Positions 1 through 6,345 of a stretch of DNA of 6,680 nt are shown in pieces. The stretch is from an uncultured Lachnospiraceae bacterium (GTDB taxonomy: Bacteria > Bacillota_A > Clostridia > Lachnospirales > Lachnospiraceae), in assembly GCA_910587905.1 (NCBI GenBank), contig CAJUOF010000186.1, forward strand, positions 1-6,680, written 5' to 3'. Within the stretch, counting starts at the first letter, position 1; each line of letters opens with the position of its first letter. A model generated the notes under the pieces. It was not told the origin of the DNA. It saw only the letters and a program-made list of their open reading frames with translations, and made no database searches. Made by a program: the position numbers and the translations under genes.

Positions 1-95
1 GGGGGAAGTATAAAGAGAAAACCGTATGAACTATAAAGATTTCTTTAGGAAAACGCTGATTAAAGTGTTTCTTTCGATATGCAGGGATCAGGGCC

Positions 96-950
96 TCATC
101 TTAATTTCATAAATGCGCTGGGGGTCTGGCCGAATTCCCGCTTAAAGGCCTTCAGAAAGTTGGAATAATCGTTGAAGCCGCACTGCATGCAGGAATCCAT
201 GACCGAGGAACCGCCCCGCAGCAGGTCACGGGCCACGATCAGCCGTTTTTTCATGATGTATTGATACAGGGACAAGCCGGTAAATTGCTTGAATTGCCGG
301 CTTAGATGATATTTGCTGACGTAGAATTTTTCCGCAAGTGCGTCCAGGGACAGCTCTTCCGTAAGGTTTTGGTTGAGATAGGCGAGGAGCCGGTTCACCT
401 TTTCGTTTTCGGTGATATCGTCCTTGATGGATTTCGGAGCGTCGTAGTAGGCACGGCTGATGTAAACCAGAAGCTGTATCAGATAGGCGGAGGCAAGGGC
501 ACGGTTTCCCGGCTCCTTTCCGTGCTTTGGCCTGGAAATCTGACTGCAGAGCTGCCTGAGCTGGGTGATATGCTGGCCGTCGGGGCGGATCAGGCGGTAG
601 TCTTTGAGGGCGGCGTCTGTGAAGCAGGCCGTAAAGTCTTCGTCATAAAAATCTCGCAGATGGTCAAAAAAGTCGTTGGCAAGCCAGATCACAATGCGCT
701 CGTAGGGCTTTCCGGGACGGATGTCCGGGCGGTGGATGTCGGAGCTGCTTGTGAGCAGAATGTCGCCCGGGCGCAGCTTGTAGCTTCTGCCCTCAATAAT
801 GTAGTTCACGTCTCCGGACAGAAAGAAAAAGATCTCATAAAAGGAATGCTGATGGAAGTCAACGACCGGGGGGACGTGATTGTAGGTGTGGTGAAATTCA
901 TAGTACCGCTCCGTCATAATTTGGCTGGAATTCCATTCTTCTTTATACAT
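96..950 (-). CDS. AraC-family transcriptional regulator with N-terminal cupin sensor domain
   Basis: This 284-residue cytoplasmic protein has the usual AraC/XylS length and layout. Residues about 25-80 form a cupin-like ligand-binding fold, with H33, H35, E39 and H73 around FYEIFFFLSGDVNYIIEG and a PGDILL turn. Residues about 185-284 form the DNA-binding domain: helix-turn-helix 1 at about 200-222 (LSLDALAEKFYVSKYHLSR) and helix-turn-helix 2 at about 248-271, followed by the family signature FKREFGQTPSAF (269-280). The start at 950 keeps a full cupin; an AAAGGA ribosome site (complement of 962-967) lies 11 bases upstream, slightly far. It is transcribed divergently from the TRAP/uxu operon and shares its promoter region, so it is probably that operon's regulator, sensing a hexuronate or a pathway intermediate. 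The ligand is inference. The family is certain; nothing in the sequence identifies a specific named regulator. Confidence 0.93.
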   Translation of the reverse strand: MYKEEWNSSQIMTERYYEFHHTYNHVPPVVDFHQHSFYEIFFFLSGDVNYIIEGRSYKLRPGDILLTSSSDIHRPDIRPGKPYERIVIWLANDFFDHLRDFYDEDFTACFTDAALKDYRLIRPDGQHITQLRQLCSQISRPKHGKEPGNRALASAYLIQLLVYISRAYYDAPKSIKDDITENEKVNRLLAYLNQNLTEELSLDALAEKFYVSKYHLSRQFKQFTGLSLYQYIMKKRLIVARDLLRGGSSVMDSCMQCGFNDYSNFLKAFKREFGQTPSAFMKLR

Positions 951-981
951 ATCTTACAAATTCCTTTGCTTTTTATTGTGA

Positions 982-987
982 ATTATA
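982..987 (-). promoter_or_regulatory. Predicted -10 element of the AraC-type regulator gene
   Basis: On the minus strand this reads TATAAT, a perfect sigma-A-type -10 box, 31 bases upstream of the regulator start codon. The position 17 bases further upstream reads ATAAAA, a poor -35, so the promoter is weak or assisted. It sits in an AT-rich stretch, so chance occurrence is possible. Confidence 0.5.
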
Positions 988-1076
988 GACAAAACACATT
1001 TCTTTTTTATTTATTATATAGCAAGATTCACCATATATCAAGCGGCAACCACCACGCAGAAAAAGAGGATTTTTTG

Positions 1077-1082
1077 TATACT
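1077..1082 (+). promoter_or_regulatory. Predicted -10 element of the dctP-uxu operon
   Basis: TATACT lies 50 bases upstream of the dctP start and is preceded directly by TTTTTG. No recognisable TTGACA-like -35 occurs at 16-18 bases' spacing (the region near 1054-1059 is ACGCAG). A good -10 without a -35 is what an activator-dependent promoter looks like and fits control by the divergent AraC protein. Transcription would begin near 1089-1091, at the edge of the palindrome at 1091-1104. The call rests on sequence resemblance alone. Confidence 0.45.
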
Positions 1083-1090
1083 GGAATCAT

Positions 1091-1104
1091 CAAAACCGGT
1101 TTTG
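1091..1104 (+). promoter_or_regulatory. Perfect 14-bp palindrome, candidate repressor operator
   Basis: CAAAACCGGTTTTG is a perfect inverted repeat with no spacer, centred on CG. Its symmetry stops exactly at its ends (T at 1090, C at 1105). It begins 8 bases after the predicted -10 and so covers the presumed transcription start, the classic place for a repressor to block initiation. A centrally symmetric A-rich half-site around CCGG resembles operators of LacI-family regulators, a family that includes hexuronate/KDG regulators in Firmicutes. The regulator identity is inference, and no LacI gene lies in the window. It is too short to be a terminator: there is no loop and the A-run after it is on the wrong strand. 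Confidence 0.5.
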
Positions 1105-1116
1105 CAAAAAAAGATC

Positions 1117-1122
1117 AGGAGG
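1117..1122 (+). promoter_or_regulatory. Ribosome binding site of dctP
   Basis: AGGAGG is a full Shine-Dalgarno core 10 bases before the ATG at 1133. It favours that start over the in-frame ATG seven codons in, which would lie 28 bases away and would shorten the signal peptide's basic region. Confidence 0.75.
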
Positions 1123-1132
1123 AACGGAAGGT

Positions 1133-2164
1133 ATGAGACGATGTCGAAAGATGCTTCCTGTGCTGTTGGCCACAGGAGTGCTCATGACGGCGCTTTCAGG
1201 CTGCGGGGCAAAAGGGGGAGACGGCAGGCAGATCATAAGGGTCGGCCACAATCAGGCCACGGACCATCCCACCAACATCGCCCTGATGGCCTTTGAGGAA
1301 TTTATCGAGGAAAGGCTGGGCGATAAGTACGACGTGGAGGTTTATCCCAGTGAGCTGCTGGGTTCGCAGACGGACATGGTGCAGCTGACGCAGACGGGGG
1401 CCATTGATTTCTGCGTGGCGAGCAATTCGATTTTGGAGACGTTTTCTGAAAATTACACGCTGTTCAACATGCCGTATTTGTTTGCTTCCGCCGAAGCCTA
1501 CCATGCGTCCATGGACAGTCCGGAGATTGCGGACCCGATTTTTGAATCCACCACCCAGGCCGGTTTTGAAGCGGTGACCTGGATCGACGCCGGAACCAGA
1601 AATTTTTATACGGTATCCGTGCCCATTGAGACGCCTGCGGACCTTCGGGGACTTAAGATCCGTGTGCAGCAGTCGCCGACGAACGTGCAGATGATGGAGC
1701 TTCTGGGGGGCTCGGCAACGCCCATGGGCTTCGGGGAGGTGTACACGGCTCTGCAGTCGAAGGTGATCGACGGGGCGGAGAACAACGAGATGGCGCTTAC
1801 CTCCAACGGGCATGGGGACGTCTGTAAATATTATTCCTACGACATGCACCAGATGATCCCGGACATCCTGATCGGAAACTGTGATTTCCTGAACGGACTG
1901 TCCGAGGAGGAGCGGCAGATTTTTGAGGAAGGCTTTGCGCTTGTCAACCGTGTGGAACGGGAGGAATGGGTGAAGGCGGTGGAATCGGCGAAGGAAAAGG
2001 CGGCCGGCGAGCAGGGGGTCACCTTCCTGTACCCGGATACGAAACCGTTCCAGGAGATCTGCATGCCGATGCACGAAATGGTGCTTGGCCAGTACCCGGA
2101 GCTGGTCCCGATTTACAATAAGATCCAGGAATACAATGAAAGGTATCCGTCGGAAGCGGAATAG
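1133..2164 (+). CDS. dctP: TRAP transporter solute-binding lipoprotein, DctP family
   Basis: This is the extracytoplasmic sugar-acid receptor of a tripartite ATP-independent periplasmic transporter, 343 residues and of normal family length. The N-terminus is a lipoprotein signal: basic MRRCRK, hydrophobic core 7-20, then lipobox LSGC with C24 as the lipidated cysteine, so it is membrane-anchored as expected in a Gram-positive cell. Family motifs appear in order: GHNQATDHP near 38-46, GTRNFYT (154-160), the hallmark PADLRGLKIRV (168-178) whose R177 corresponds to the arginine that grips the substrate carboxylate, and ALQSKVIDGAENN (206-218). It is the first operon gene; its TAG stop lies inside the Shine-Dalgarno of the next gene (13 bases between genes). 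The neighbouring uxuA and uxaC point to a hexuronate ligand, which is inference because TRAP receptors bind many carboxylates. The symbol names the family, not a proven dicarboxylate function. Confidence 0.95.
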   Translation: MRRCRKMLPVLLATGVLMTALSGCGAKGGDGRQIIRVGHNQATDHPTNIALMAFEEFIEERLGDKYDVEVYPSELLGSQTDMVQLTQTGAIDFCVASNSILETFSENYTLFNMPYLFASAEAYHASMDSPEIADPIFESTTQAGFEAVTWIDAGTRNFYTVSVPIETPADLRGLKIRVQQSPTNVQMMELLGGSATPMGFGEVYTALQSKVIDGAENNEMALTSNGHGDVCKYYSYDMHQMIPDILIGNCDFLNGLSEEERQIFEEGFALVNRVEREEWVKAVESAKEKAAGEQGVTFLYPDTKPFQEICMPMHEMVLGQYPELVPIYNKIQEYNERYPSEAE

Positions 2165-2177
2165 GAGGTGCGGACAG

Positions 2178-3596
2178 ATGAACGTGTTGCGAAAATGGAT
2201 TACCCGTATCTTAAACGGATTTGCCGGAATCAGTTTTCTTGCTATGGTGCTTCTCACCTGCTGGCAGGTATTTACCAGATACATTTTACAGAGTCCGTCC
2301 ACCTGGTCGGAGGAGCTGGTGGGATATCTGTTTGCGTGGATGAGCCTTCTGGGGGCCTCCATCGTCACCAGTGAGCGGGAGCACATGAACATCCCGATTC
2401 TGGTGGAACGGTTCGGGGACAGGGGACAAAAGCTGCTTACCTGCCTGGGAGAGGTGATTGCGTTTCTCTTCTCGGCGATCATCCTGGTCTTCGGCGGAAT
2501 CCGGATCACCGCCTTGGCCATGGGGCAGATGACCTCGTCCCTGGGGGTTCCCATCGCATATTCCATCGGTATCTCGGCGCTGGTGGTGATCTTGCAGACG
2601 GTTCCCCTTGAGGTGTCCGTCGTGACCGGGGCCCAGAGGACCTTTGTGGGAATGAGCAAATTCAGCCTGACGGCCATTCCGTTTTTCATCCTGGCGGGAA
2701 ACCTGATGAATCAGGGCGGAATCGCAAAGCGTCTGGTGGACTTTGTGATGGCGGTGCTCGGCAAGCTTCCCGGTGCGCTCCTGGTGACGAACGCCGGAGC
2801 AAACGCACTGTTCGGGGCGATCTCCGGCTCTGCGTCGGCCGCCGCTGCGGCGGTGGGGAGCATGGTGAAGGAGGGGGAGAGGGAGCTGGGCTATGACCCT
2901 GCCCTGTGTGCGGCTTCAAACGGCGCCTCGGCCCCGTCCGGCCTCCTGATTCCGCCGTCGAATGCGCTGATCACCTACTCTCTGGCTTCCGGCGGGGCCT
3001 CCGTGGCGGCGCTGTTTCTCGGCGGCTATGTTCCGGGGATCCTGTGGGCCCTGTGCTGCGTGATCGTCGCAGTGCTCATTGCGAAGCGCAAGGGCTACAG
3101 CGGGACAAAGGGGAAATTTTCCTGGAAGAACCTTGCCACGGTGACCTTCCGTGCGCTTCCGGCCCTGTCGCTGATCGTCATTGTCATCGGCGGAATCGTC
3201 GCCGGCGTCTTTACCGCAACGGAGGGCTCTGCGATTGCGGTGGTCTATGCGCTGATCCTCGGAGTCATTTACCGCAATATTGACCGGAGGTCCTTCTGGA
3301 AAATCGTGGTGGACAGTGCAAAGATGAGCGGCATGGTGGTGTTTCTGATCGGCGTCTCCAATATCCTCGGCTGGGTCATGGCGTTTTTGCAGATTCCGCA
3401 GGCCGTGTCGGCGGCGCTTCTGGGCCTGACGGACAATTACGTCGTGATTCTGCTGATCATGAACGTGATTCTGCTCATAGCGGGGACCTTTATGGATGTG
3501 ACTCCGGCGATTTTAATCTTTACGCCGCTGTTCCTGCCGATTGTAAAGACTTTTGGCATGCACCCGGTGCACTTTTGGCCTGATTCTGGTTTATAA
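2178..3596 (+). CDS. TRAP permease DctQ-DctM hybrid reading frame, internally deleted and frameshifted
   Basis: The start at 2178 follows AGGAGGT at 2163-2169. The frame encodes 472 residues. Residues 1-121 are DctQ (small membrane subunit): helices near 15-35, 48-66 and 88-110, with family features WSEELVGYLFAWMSLLGAS and REHMNI. From LGVPIAY (122-128, bases 2541-2561) the sequence becomes DctM, the large channel subunit: IPFFILAGNLMN (167-178), GAISGSASAAAAA (213-225), SGLLIPPSNALITYS (254-268), ATEGSA (347-352) and GTFMDVTPAILIFTP (436-450). About 40 residues of DctQ (its last helix and tail) and about 15 of DctM are missing. Natural QM fusions exist but keep all helices and are longer. 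After H465-F466 an extra T in the run 3573-3576 shifts the frame to WPDSGL and a stop. Separate intact dctQ and dctM genes were probably the ancestral or true arrangement. Family assignment is secure; function as written is doubtful. Confidence 0.88.
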   Translation: MNVLRKWITRILNGFAGISFLAMVLLTCWQVFTRYILQSPSTWSEELVGYLFAWMSLLGASIVTSEREHMNIPILVERFGDRGQKLLTCLGEVIAFLFSAIILVFGGIRITALAMGQMTSSLGVPIAYSIGISALVVILQTVPLEVSVVTGAQRTFVGMSKFSLTAIPFFILAGNLMNQGGIAKRLVDFVMAVLGKLPGALLVTNAGANALFGAISGSASAAAAAVGSMVKEGERELGYDPALCAASNGASAPSGLLIPPSNALITYSLASGGASVAALFLGGYVPGILWALCCVIVAVLIAKRKGYSGTKGKFSWKNLATVTFRALPALSLIVIVIGGIVAGVFTATEGSAIAVVYALILGVIYRNIDRRSFWKIVVDSAKMSGMVVFLIGVSNILGWVMAFLQIPQAVSAALLGLTDNYVVILLIMNVILLIAGTFMDVTPAILIFTPLFLPIVKTFGMHPVHFWPDSGL

Positions 3597-3789
3597 TCTC
3601 TGTATCGGAAACATTACGCCGCCGGTGGGTAACACGCTGTTCGTGGCGATCAAGGTGGGGGACACTTCGCTGGCCAAAACGATCCCCTACATGCTGTGGT
3701 ATTATCTGGCAATTTTGATCGGGCTCATGCTGGTGACTTACCTGCCGTTTTTCAGCATGGGGCTTCCCATGGCGGCAGGCTTGGTATGA
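3574..3789 (+). pseudogene. dctM: C-terminal part of DctM, out of frame with the upstream portion
   Basis: This is the missing last 71 residues of the TRAP large permease, reading F-GLILVYNLCIGNITPPVGNT and then two hydrophobic stretches, and ending at TGA 3787-3789. The ITPPVG motif is a conserved element of the last DctM helices. It continues exactly where the upstream frame (HPVHF) breaks; removing one T from the four-T run at 3573-3576 rejoins them. There is no ribosome site of its own. The ATG at 3553 in this frame gives only out-of-frame residues first, so it is not an independent gene. The next gene follows after 16 bases. A one-base homopolymer error in the read or assembly is the simplest cause; a real mutation would abolish the channel. 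Confidence 0.85.
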
Positions 3790-3797
3790 GGAAGGAA

Positions 3798-3803
3798 GGG
3801 AGG
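3798..3803 (+). promoter_or_regulatory. Ribosome binding site region of uxuA, start ambiguous
   Basis: A purine-rich run (GAGGAAGGAAGGGAGGAA, 3788-3805) precedes uxuA. GGGAGG at 3798-3803 is only 2 bases from the ATG at 3806 but 8 bases from the in-frame ATG at 3812. The weaker AAGGAAGG just upstream fits 3806. Initiation at 3812 is therefore equally or more likely and would shorten the protein by two residues. Confidence 0.5.
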
Positions 3804-3805
3804 AA

Positions 3806-4903
3806 ATGGATATGCAGATGACGTTTCGCTGGTACGGCGAGGGGAATGACAGCATTACGCCGGAAATGATTAGACAGATTCCGGGGGTGACGGGGCTTGT
3901 CTGGGCGCTTCACGACAAGCAGCCCGGCGAGGTCTGGGAGACGGAGGAGATCGAGAGGGTGCGCAGGCGGATCGAGGGCGCAGGCTTCCACATGGACGTG
4001 GTGGAGAGCGTCAATGTCCACGACGACATCAAGATCGGGCTCCCGACGAGGGATCAGTATATTGAAAATTATAAAACGACCCTGCGGAATCTGGCAAAAT
4101 TCGGCGTCAAGGTGGTGACCTACAATTTCATGCCGATCTTTGACTGGACGAGGACGGATCTTTTCCACCCCCTCGAGGACGGATCCAATGCGCTTTATTA
4201 TGAGCAGAGCCGCATCCGGGAGGATTATAAGGAGATGGCGGAGTATATTCTTGAGAATCTCCACGGCATGACCTTTCCCGGGTGGGAACCGGAGCGGATG
4301 GCGAAGCTGGACGAGCTCTTTCAGGCCTATAAGCCGGTCACCAGGGAGAAGCTGTGGGGGAATCTGAAGTATTTTCTGGAGTCGCTCATGCCCACCTGCC
4401 ATGAGACGGGAATCAGGCTGGCGATCCACATGGACGATCCGCCGTGGGACATCTTCGGCATTCCGAGGCTGCTCTGTGACAAGGAGTCCATCGGGCGCTT
4501 CCTCGCCATGGTGGACGACGAGCACAATTGCCTGTGCTTATGTTCCGGTTCCCTGGGGGCGAACCCGGACAATGACGTGGCGGACATCGTGAGAACTTAC
4601 TGTGACCGGATCGCATTCGCCCATATCCGCAACGTGCGCCATTATCCGAACGGGGATTTCACGGAGGCCTCCCACAGGGACTGCGACGGGGACACCGGGA
4701 TCCTGGACATCATGAAGGCGTACCACGACTGCGGTTTTTCCGGCTATGTGCGTCCGGACCACGGGCGCCATCTCTGGGGCGAGGAGAAGACCTGCCGCCC
4801 GGGCTACGGGCTTTATGACAGGGCCCTCGGGATCATGTACCTTTTGGGCTGCTGGGACATGCTGGAAAAGACGGAGAAAAAAGTGGAAGGGGGAAGGGAC
4901 TAG
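3806..4903 (+). CDS. uxuA: D-mannonate dehydratase
   Basis: The enzyme removes water from D-mannonate to give 2-keto-3-deoxy-D-gluconate, in the cytoplasm, in glucuronate breakdown. The 365-residue protein is an intact TIM barrel of the Firmicute length class, a little shorter than the E. coli enzyme. Recognisable blocks are the N-terminal MTFRWYGEGNDSI with PGVTGLVWALHD (26-37), ESVNVHDDIK (67-76), YNFMPIFDWTRTDL (106-119), HMDDPP (208-213), CSGSLGAN (246-253), FAHIRNVRHYPNGDF (271-285) and RPDHGRHLWGEE (316-327). H208, C246, H273 and D318 match the divalent-metal (manganese) ligand set known for this family, and H319 adjoins it, so the active site looks complete. It lies 16 bases after the dctM stop and 1 base before uxaC, clearly in one operon. 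It is the only central pathway gene of the window that is whole and undamaged. Confidence 0.97.
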   Translation: MDMQMTFRWYGEGNDSITPEMIRQIPGVTGLVWALHDKQPGEVWETEEIERVRRRIEGAGFHMDVVESVNVHDDIKIGLPTRDQYIENYKTTLRNLAKFGVKVVTYNFMPIFDWTRTDLFHPLEDGSNALYYEQSRIREDYKEMAEYILENLHGMTFPGWEPERMAKLDELFQAYKPVTREKLWGNLKYFLESLMPTCHETGIRLAIHMDDPPWDIFGIPRLLCDKESIGRFLAMVDDEHNCLCLCSGSLGANPDNDVADIVRTYCDRIAFAHIRNVRHYPNGDFTEASHRDCDGDTGILDIMKAYHDCGFSGYVRPDHGRHLWGEEKTCRPGYGLYDRALGIMYLLGCWDMLEKTEKKVEGGRD

Positions 4904-4904
4904 C

Positions 4905-5636
4905 ATGGGACGCACATTTATGGACGAGGATTTTCTTCTGTCCACGGACACGGCGAAATGGCTGTATCATGAGGTGGCAAAAAAGCTGCCGATCATCGAC
5001 TATCACTGCCACATCAGTCCGCAGGAAATTGCGGAGGATAAAAGGTTTGAGAACATGGCGGAGGTCTGGCTGGGGGGCGACCATTACAAGTGGCGCCAGA
5101 TGCGGTTCGGCGGCGTGCCGGAGGAGCTTGTCACCGGGGAGGCCGGGCCCCGGGAAAAGTTCCGTGCCTATGCCGCCATCCTGCCGAAGCTCATCGGCAA
5201 TCCCCTGTATCACTGGAGCCATCTGGAGCTGCGGCGGGTGTTCGGGATCACGGAGCCTTTGAGCGGGGAGAATGCGGACGAGGTCTATGACCGCTGCAAT
5301 GAACAGTTGTCCCGGTATTCGGCCAGGGAGCTCATGCGCATGTTTGACGTGAGGGCCGTCTGCACCACGGACGATCCCTGTGACGACCTCCACTGGCACG
5401 AGGTGATTGCGGAGGATGAGACCATGGAGATCCGGGTGCTTCCGGCGTTCCGGCCCGACAAGGCAGTCAACATCGAGAAGGCCGGCTTTGCGGAATATAT
5501 CCGGAGGCTGTCGGGGGTGTGCGGGTTTCCCATCGCCTCTGCGGCGGACGTGGCGAGGGCGCTCCTTTCCCGTATTGAATATTTCCGCCCACGGCTGCCT
5601 CTGTGCCGACCACGGGCTGGACGCTTGTATGTTTGA
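4905..5636 (+). CDS. uxaC: Glucuronate (uronate) isomerase, N-terminal part before a frameshift
   Basis: UxaC converts D-glucuronate to D-fructuronate (and D-galacturonate to D-tagaturonate). It belongs to the amidohydrolase superfamily. The ATG at 4905 lies one base after the uxuA stop, behind a GGGGGAAGGGA ribosome site within the end of uxuA. Residues 1-227 align well by eye to the family: IIDYHCHISPQEI (30-42) with H34 and H36 as the metal-type HxH pair, YHWSHLELRRVFGI (102-115), CTTDDPCDDLHWHE (153-166) and FRPDKAV (182-188). After F227 (base 5585) this frame gives non-homologous residues and stops at 5634-5636, while the proper continuation lies in the next frame from 5587. Rejoined, the protein would be about 480 residues, close to the roughly 470 of known UxaC. 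As drawn it is inactive, lacking the C-terminal half. Confidence 0.93.
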   Translation: MGRTFMDEDFLLSTDTAKWLYHEVAKKLPIIDYHCHISPQEIAEDKRFENMAEVWLGGDHYKWRQMRFGGVPEELVTGEAGPREKFRAYAAILPKLIGNPLYHWSHLELRRVFGITEPLSGENADEVYDRCNEQLSRYSARELMRMFDVRAVCTTDDPCDDLHWHEVIAEDETMEIRVLPAFRPDKAVNIEKAGFAEYIRRLSGVCGFPIASAADVARALLSRIEYFRPRLPLCRPRAGRLYV

Positions 5637-6345
5637 GGAGCCGGACGAGGGGGCGGCCGATGCGGCCTTTGCCCTCGCCATGAGGGGGGAGTGCCCGCCG
5701 AAGGCCCAGGCGGACGCCTACAAGACGCTTCTGACCGTCGCCTGCGCCAAAAAATATGCGGAGCTTGGCTGGGTCATGCAGATCCATTTCGGCTGCCTGC
5801 GGGATAACAACAGGCCGCAGTTTGCGAGGCTGGGGCCGGACACGGGGTACGACGCCGTCAACAGCAGGTCCGGCGTGGAGAACGTGGCCCCCCTCCTGAA
5901 TGCCTTTGCGGAAAACGGGGGATTGCCCAAGGTGATTTTGTATTCGCTGAACCCGGGGGACAACACGGCGCTGGTCACCATTGCCGGGTGCTTCCAGGGC
6001 GGCGGCCTGGCCGGAAGGGTGCAGCAGGGGAGCGGCTGGTGGTTCAACGACAACCGGAGCGGCATGAGGAACCAGCTCACGGAGCTTGCAAACTGCGGGA
6101 TGCTCGGCTGCTTTGTCGGCATGCTGACGGACTCCCGTTCCTTCCTGAGCTATACGAGGCATGAGTATTTCCGGCGGATCCTCTGCGAGCTTGTGGGCGA
6201 ATGGGTGGAGAGCGGGCAGTACCCGGCGGATGAGAAGCAGCTCAGGGAACTGGTGGAGGACATCTGCTTTTACAACACGGACCGGTTTTTTGGATTTGGG
6301 ATTTCAGGAAAGGAGTCAGGGAATGAAGTTACCGTTGAATGTTGA
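5587..6345 (+). pseudogene. uxaC: Glucuronate (uronate) isomerase, C-terminal part out of frame
   Basis: This frame supplies the missing 252 residues: AHGCLCADHGLD at its start, then WVMQIHFGCLRDNN, LGPDTGYDAV, LYSLNPGDNT, GSGWWFND and the strongly conserved GMLTDSRSFLSYTRHEYFRR near the C-terminus, all typical of UxaC. It has no ribosome site at its beginning, so it is the rest of the upstream gene. Family spacing (F, one residue, A, H/C, G, C) suggests loss of two bases near 5585-5587 rather than gain of one, since an inserted base would leave the protein one residue short. The end is slightly unusual: relatives finish soon after a motif like ICFYNTDRFF, but here about 16 residues follow and overlap the next gene by 23 bases. 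The isomerase call is secure; whether the break is real is not. Confidence 0.9.

Noticed and set aside
48..61. Catabolite-response-element-like GGAAAACGCTGATT.
   Set aside because: Only one half matches the consensus, and it lies downstream of the regulator gene rather than at a promoter.
26..112. 28-codon plus-strand frame (MNYKDFFRKTLIKVFLSI start) at the left edge, resembling the beginning of a membrane sensor protein.
   Set aside because: It has only a weak AAAGAG-like ribosome site, ends within the regulator's 3' end, and shows no conserved motif. The resemblance is limited to a short basic-hydrophobic run that could be chance. Bases 1-95 otherwise show no gene and no clear terminator hairpin.
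306..1136. Plus-strand frame of 276 codons opposite the AraC gene.
   Set aside because: The AraC protein on the other strand has clear cupin and two helix-turn-helix motifs; this frame has none and runs into the promoter region.
2085..2177. Upstream extension of the dctQ frame to an ATG inside dctP.
   Set aside because: The 31 extra residues are basic, non-family sequence read out of frame from dctP; the start at 2178 has a strong AGGAGGT site and a normal DctQ N-terminus.
1196..2689. Long minus-strand frame (497 codons) opposite dctP and dctQ.
   Set aside because: It mirrors the coding frame of dctP, is rich in Arg/His/Pro/Leu without any domain, and crosses two confidently identified genes. 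It is a shadow of GC-rich coding sequence.
2178..3789. Natural full-length DctQM fusion protein.
   Set aside because: Even with the frameshift repaired the product would be about 536 residues, well short of known QM fusions (about 610 or more), and the missing part falls exactly at a motif shared by both subunits.
4833..6162. Minus-strand frames opposite uxaC and the end of uxuA (also 3752-4525).
   Set aside because: They lack motifs and ribosome sites and lie opposite strongly conserved enzyme sequence.
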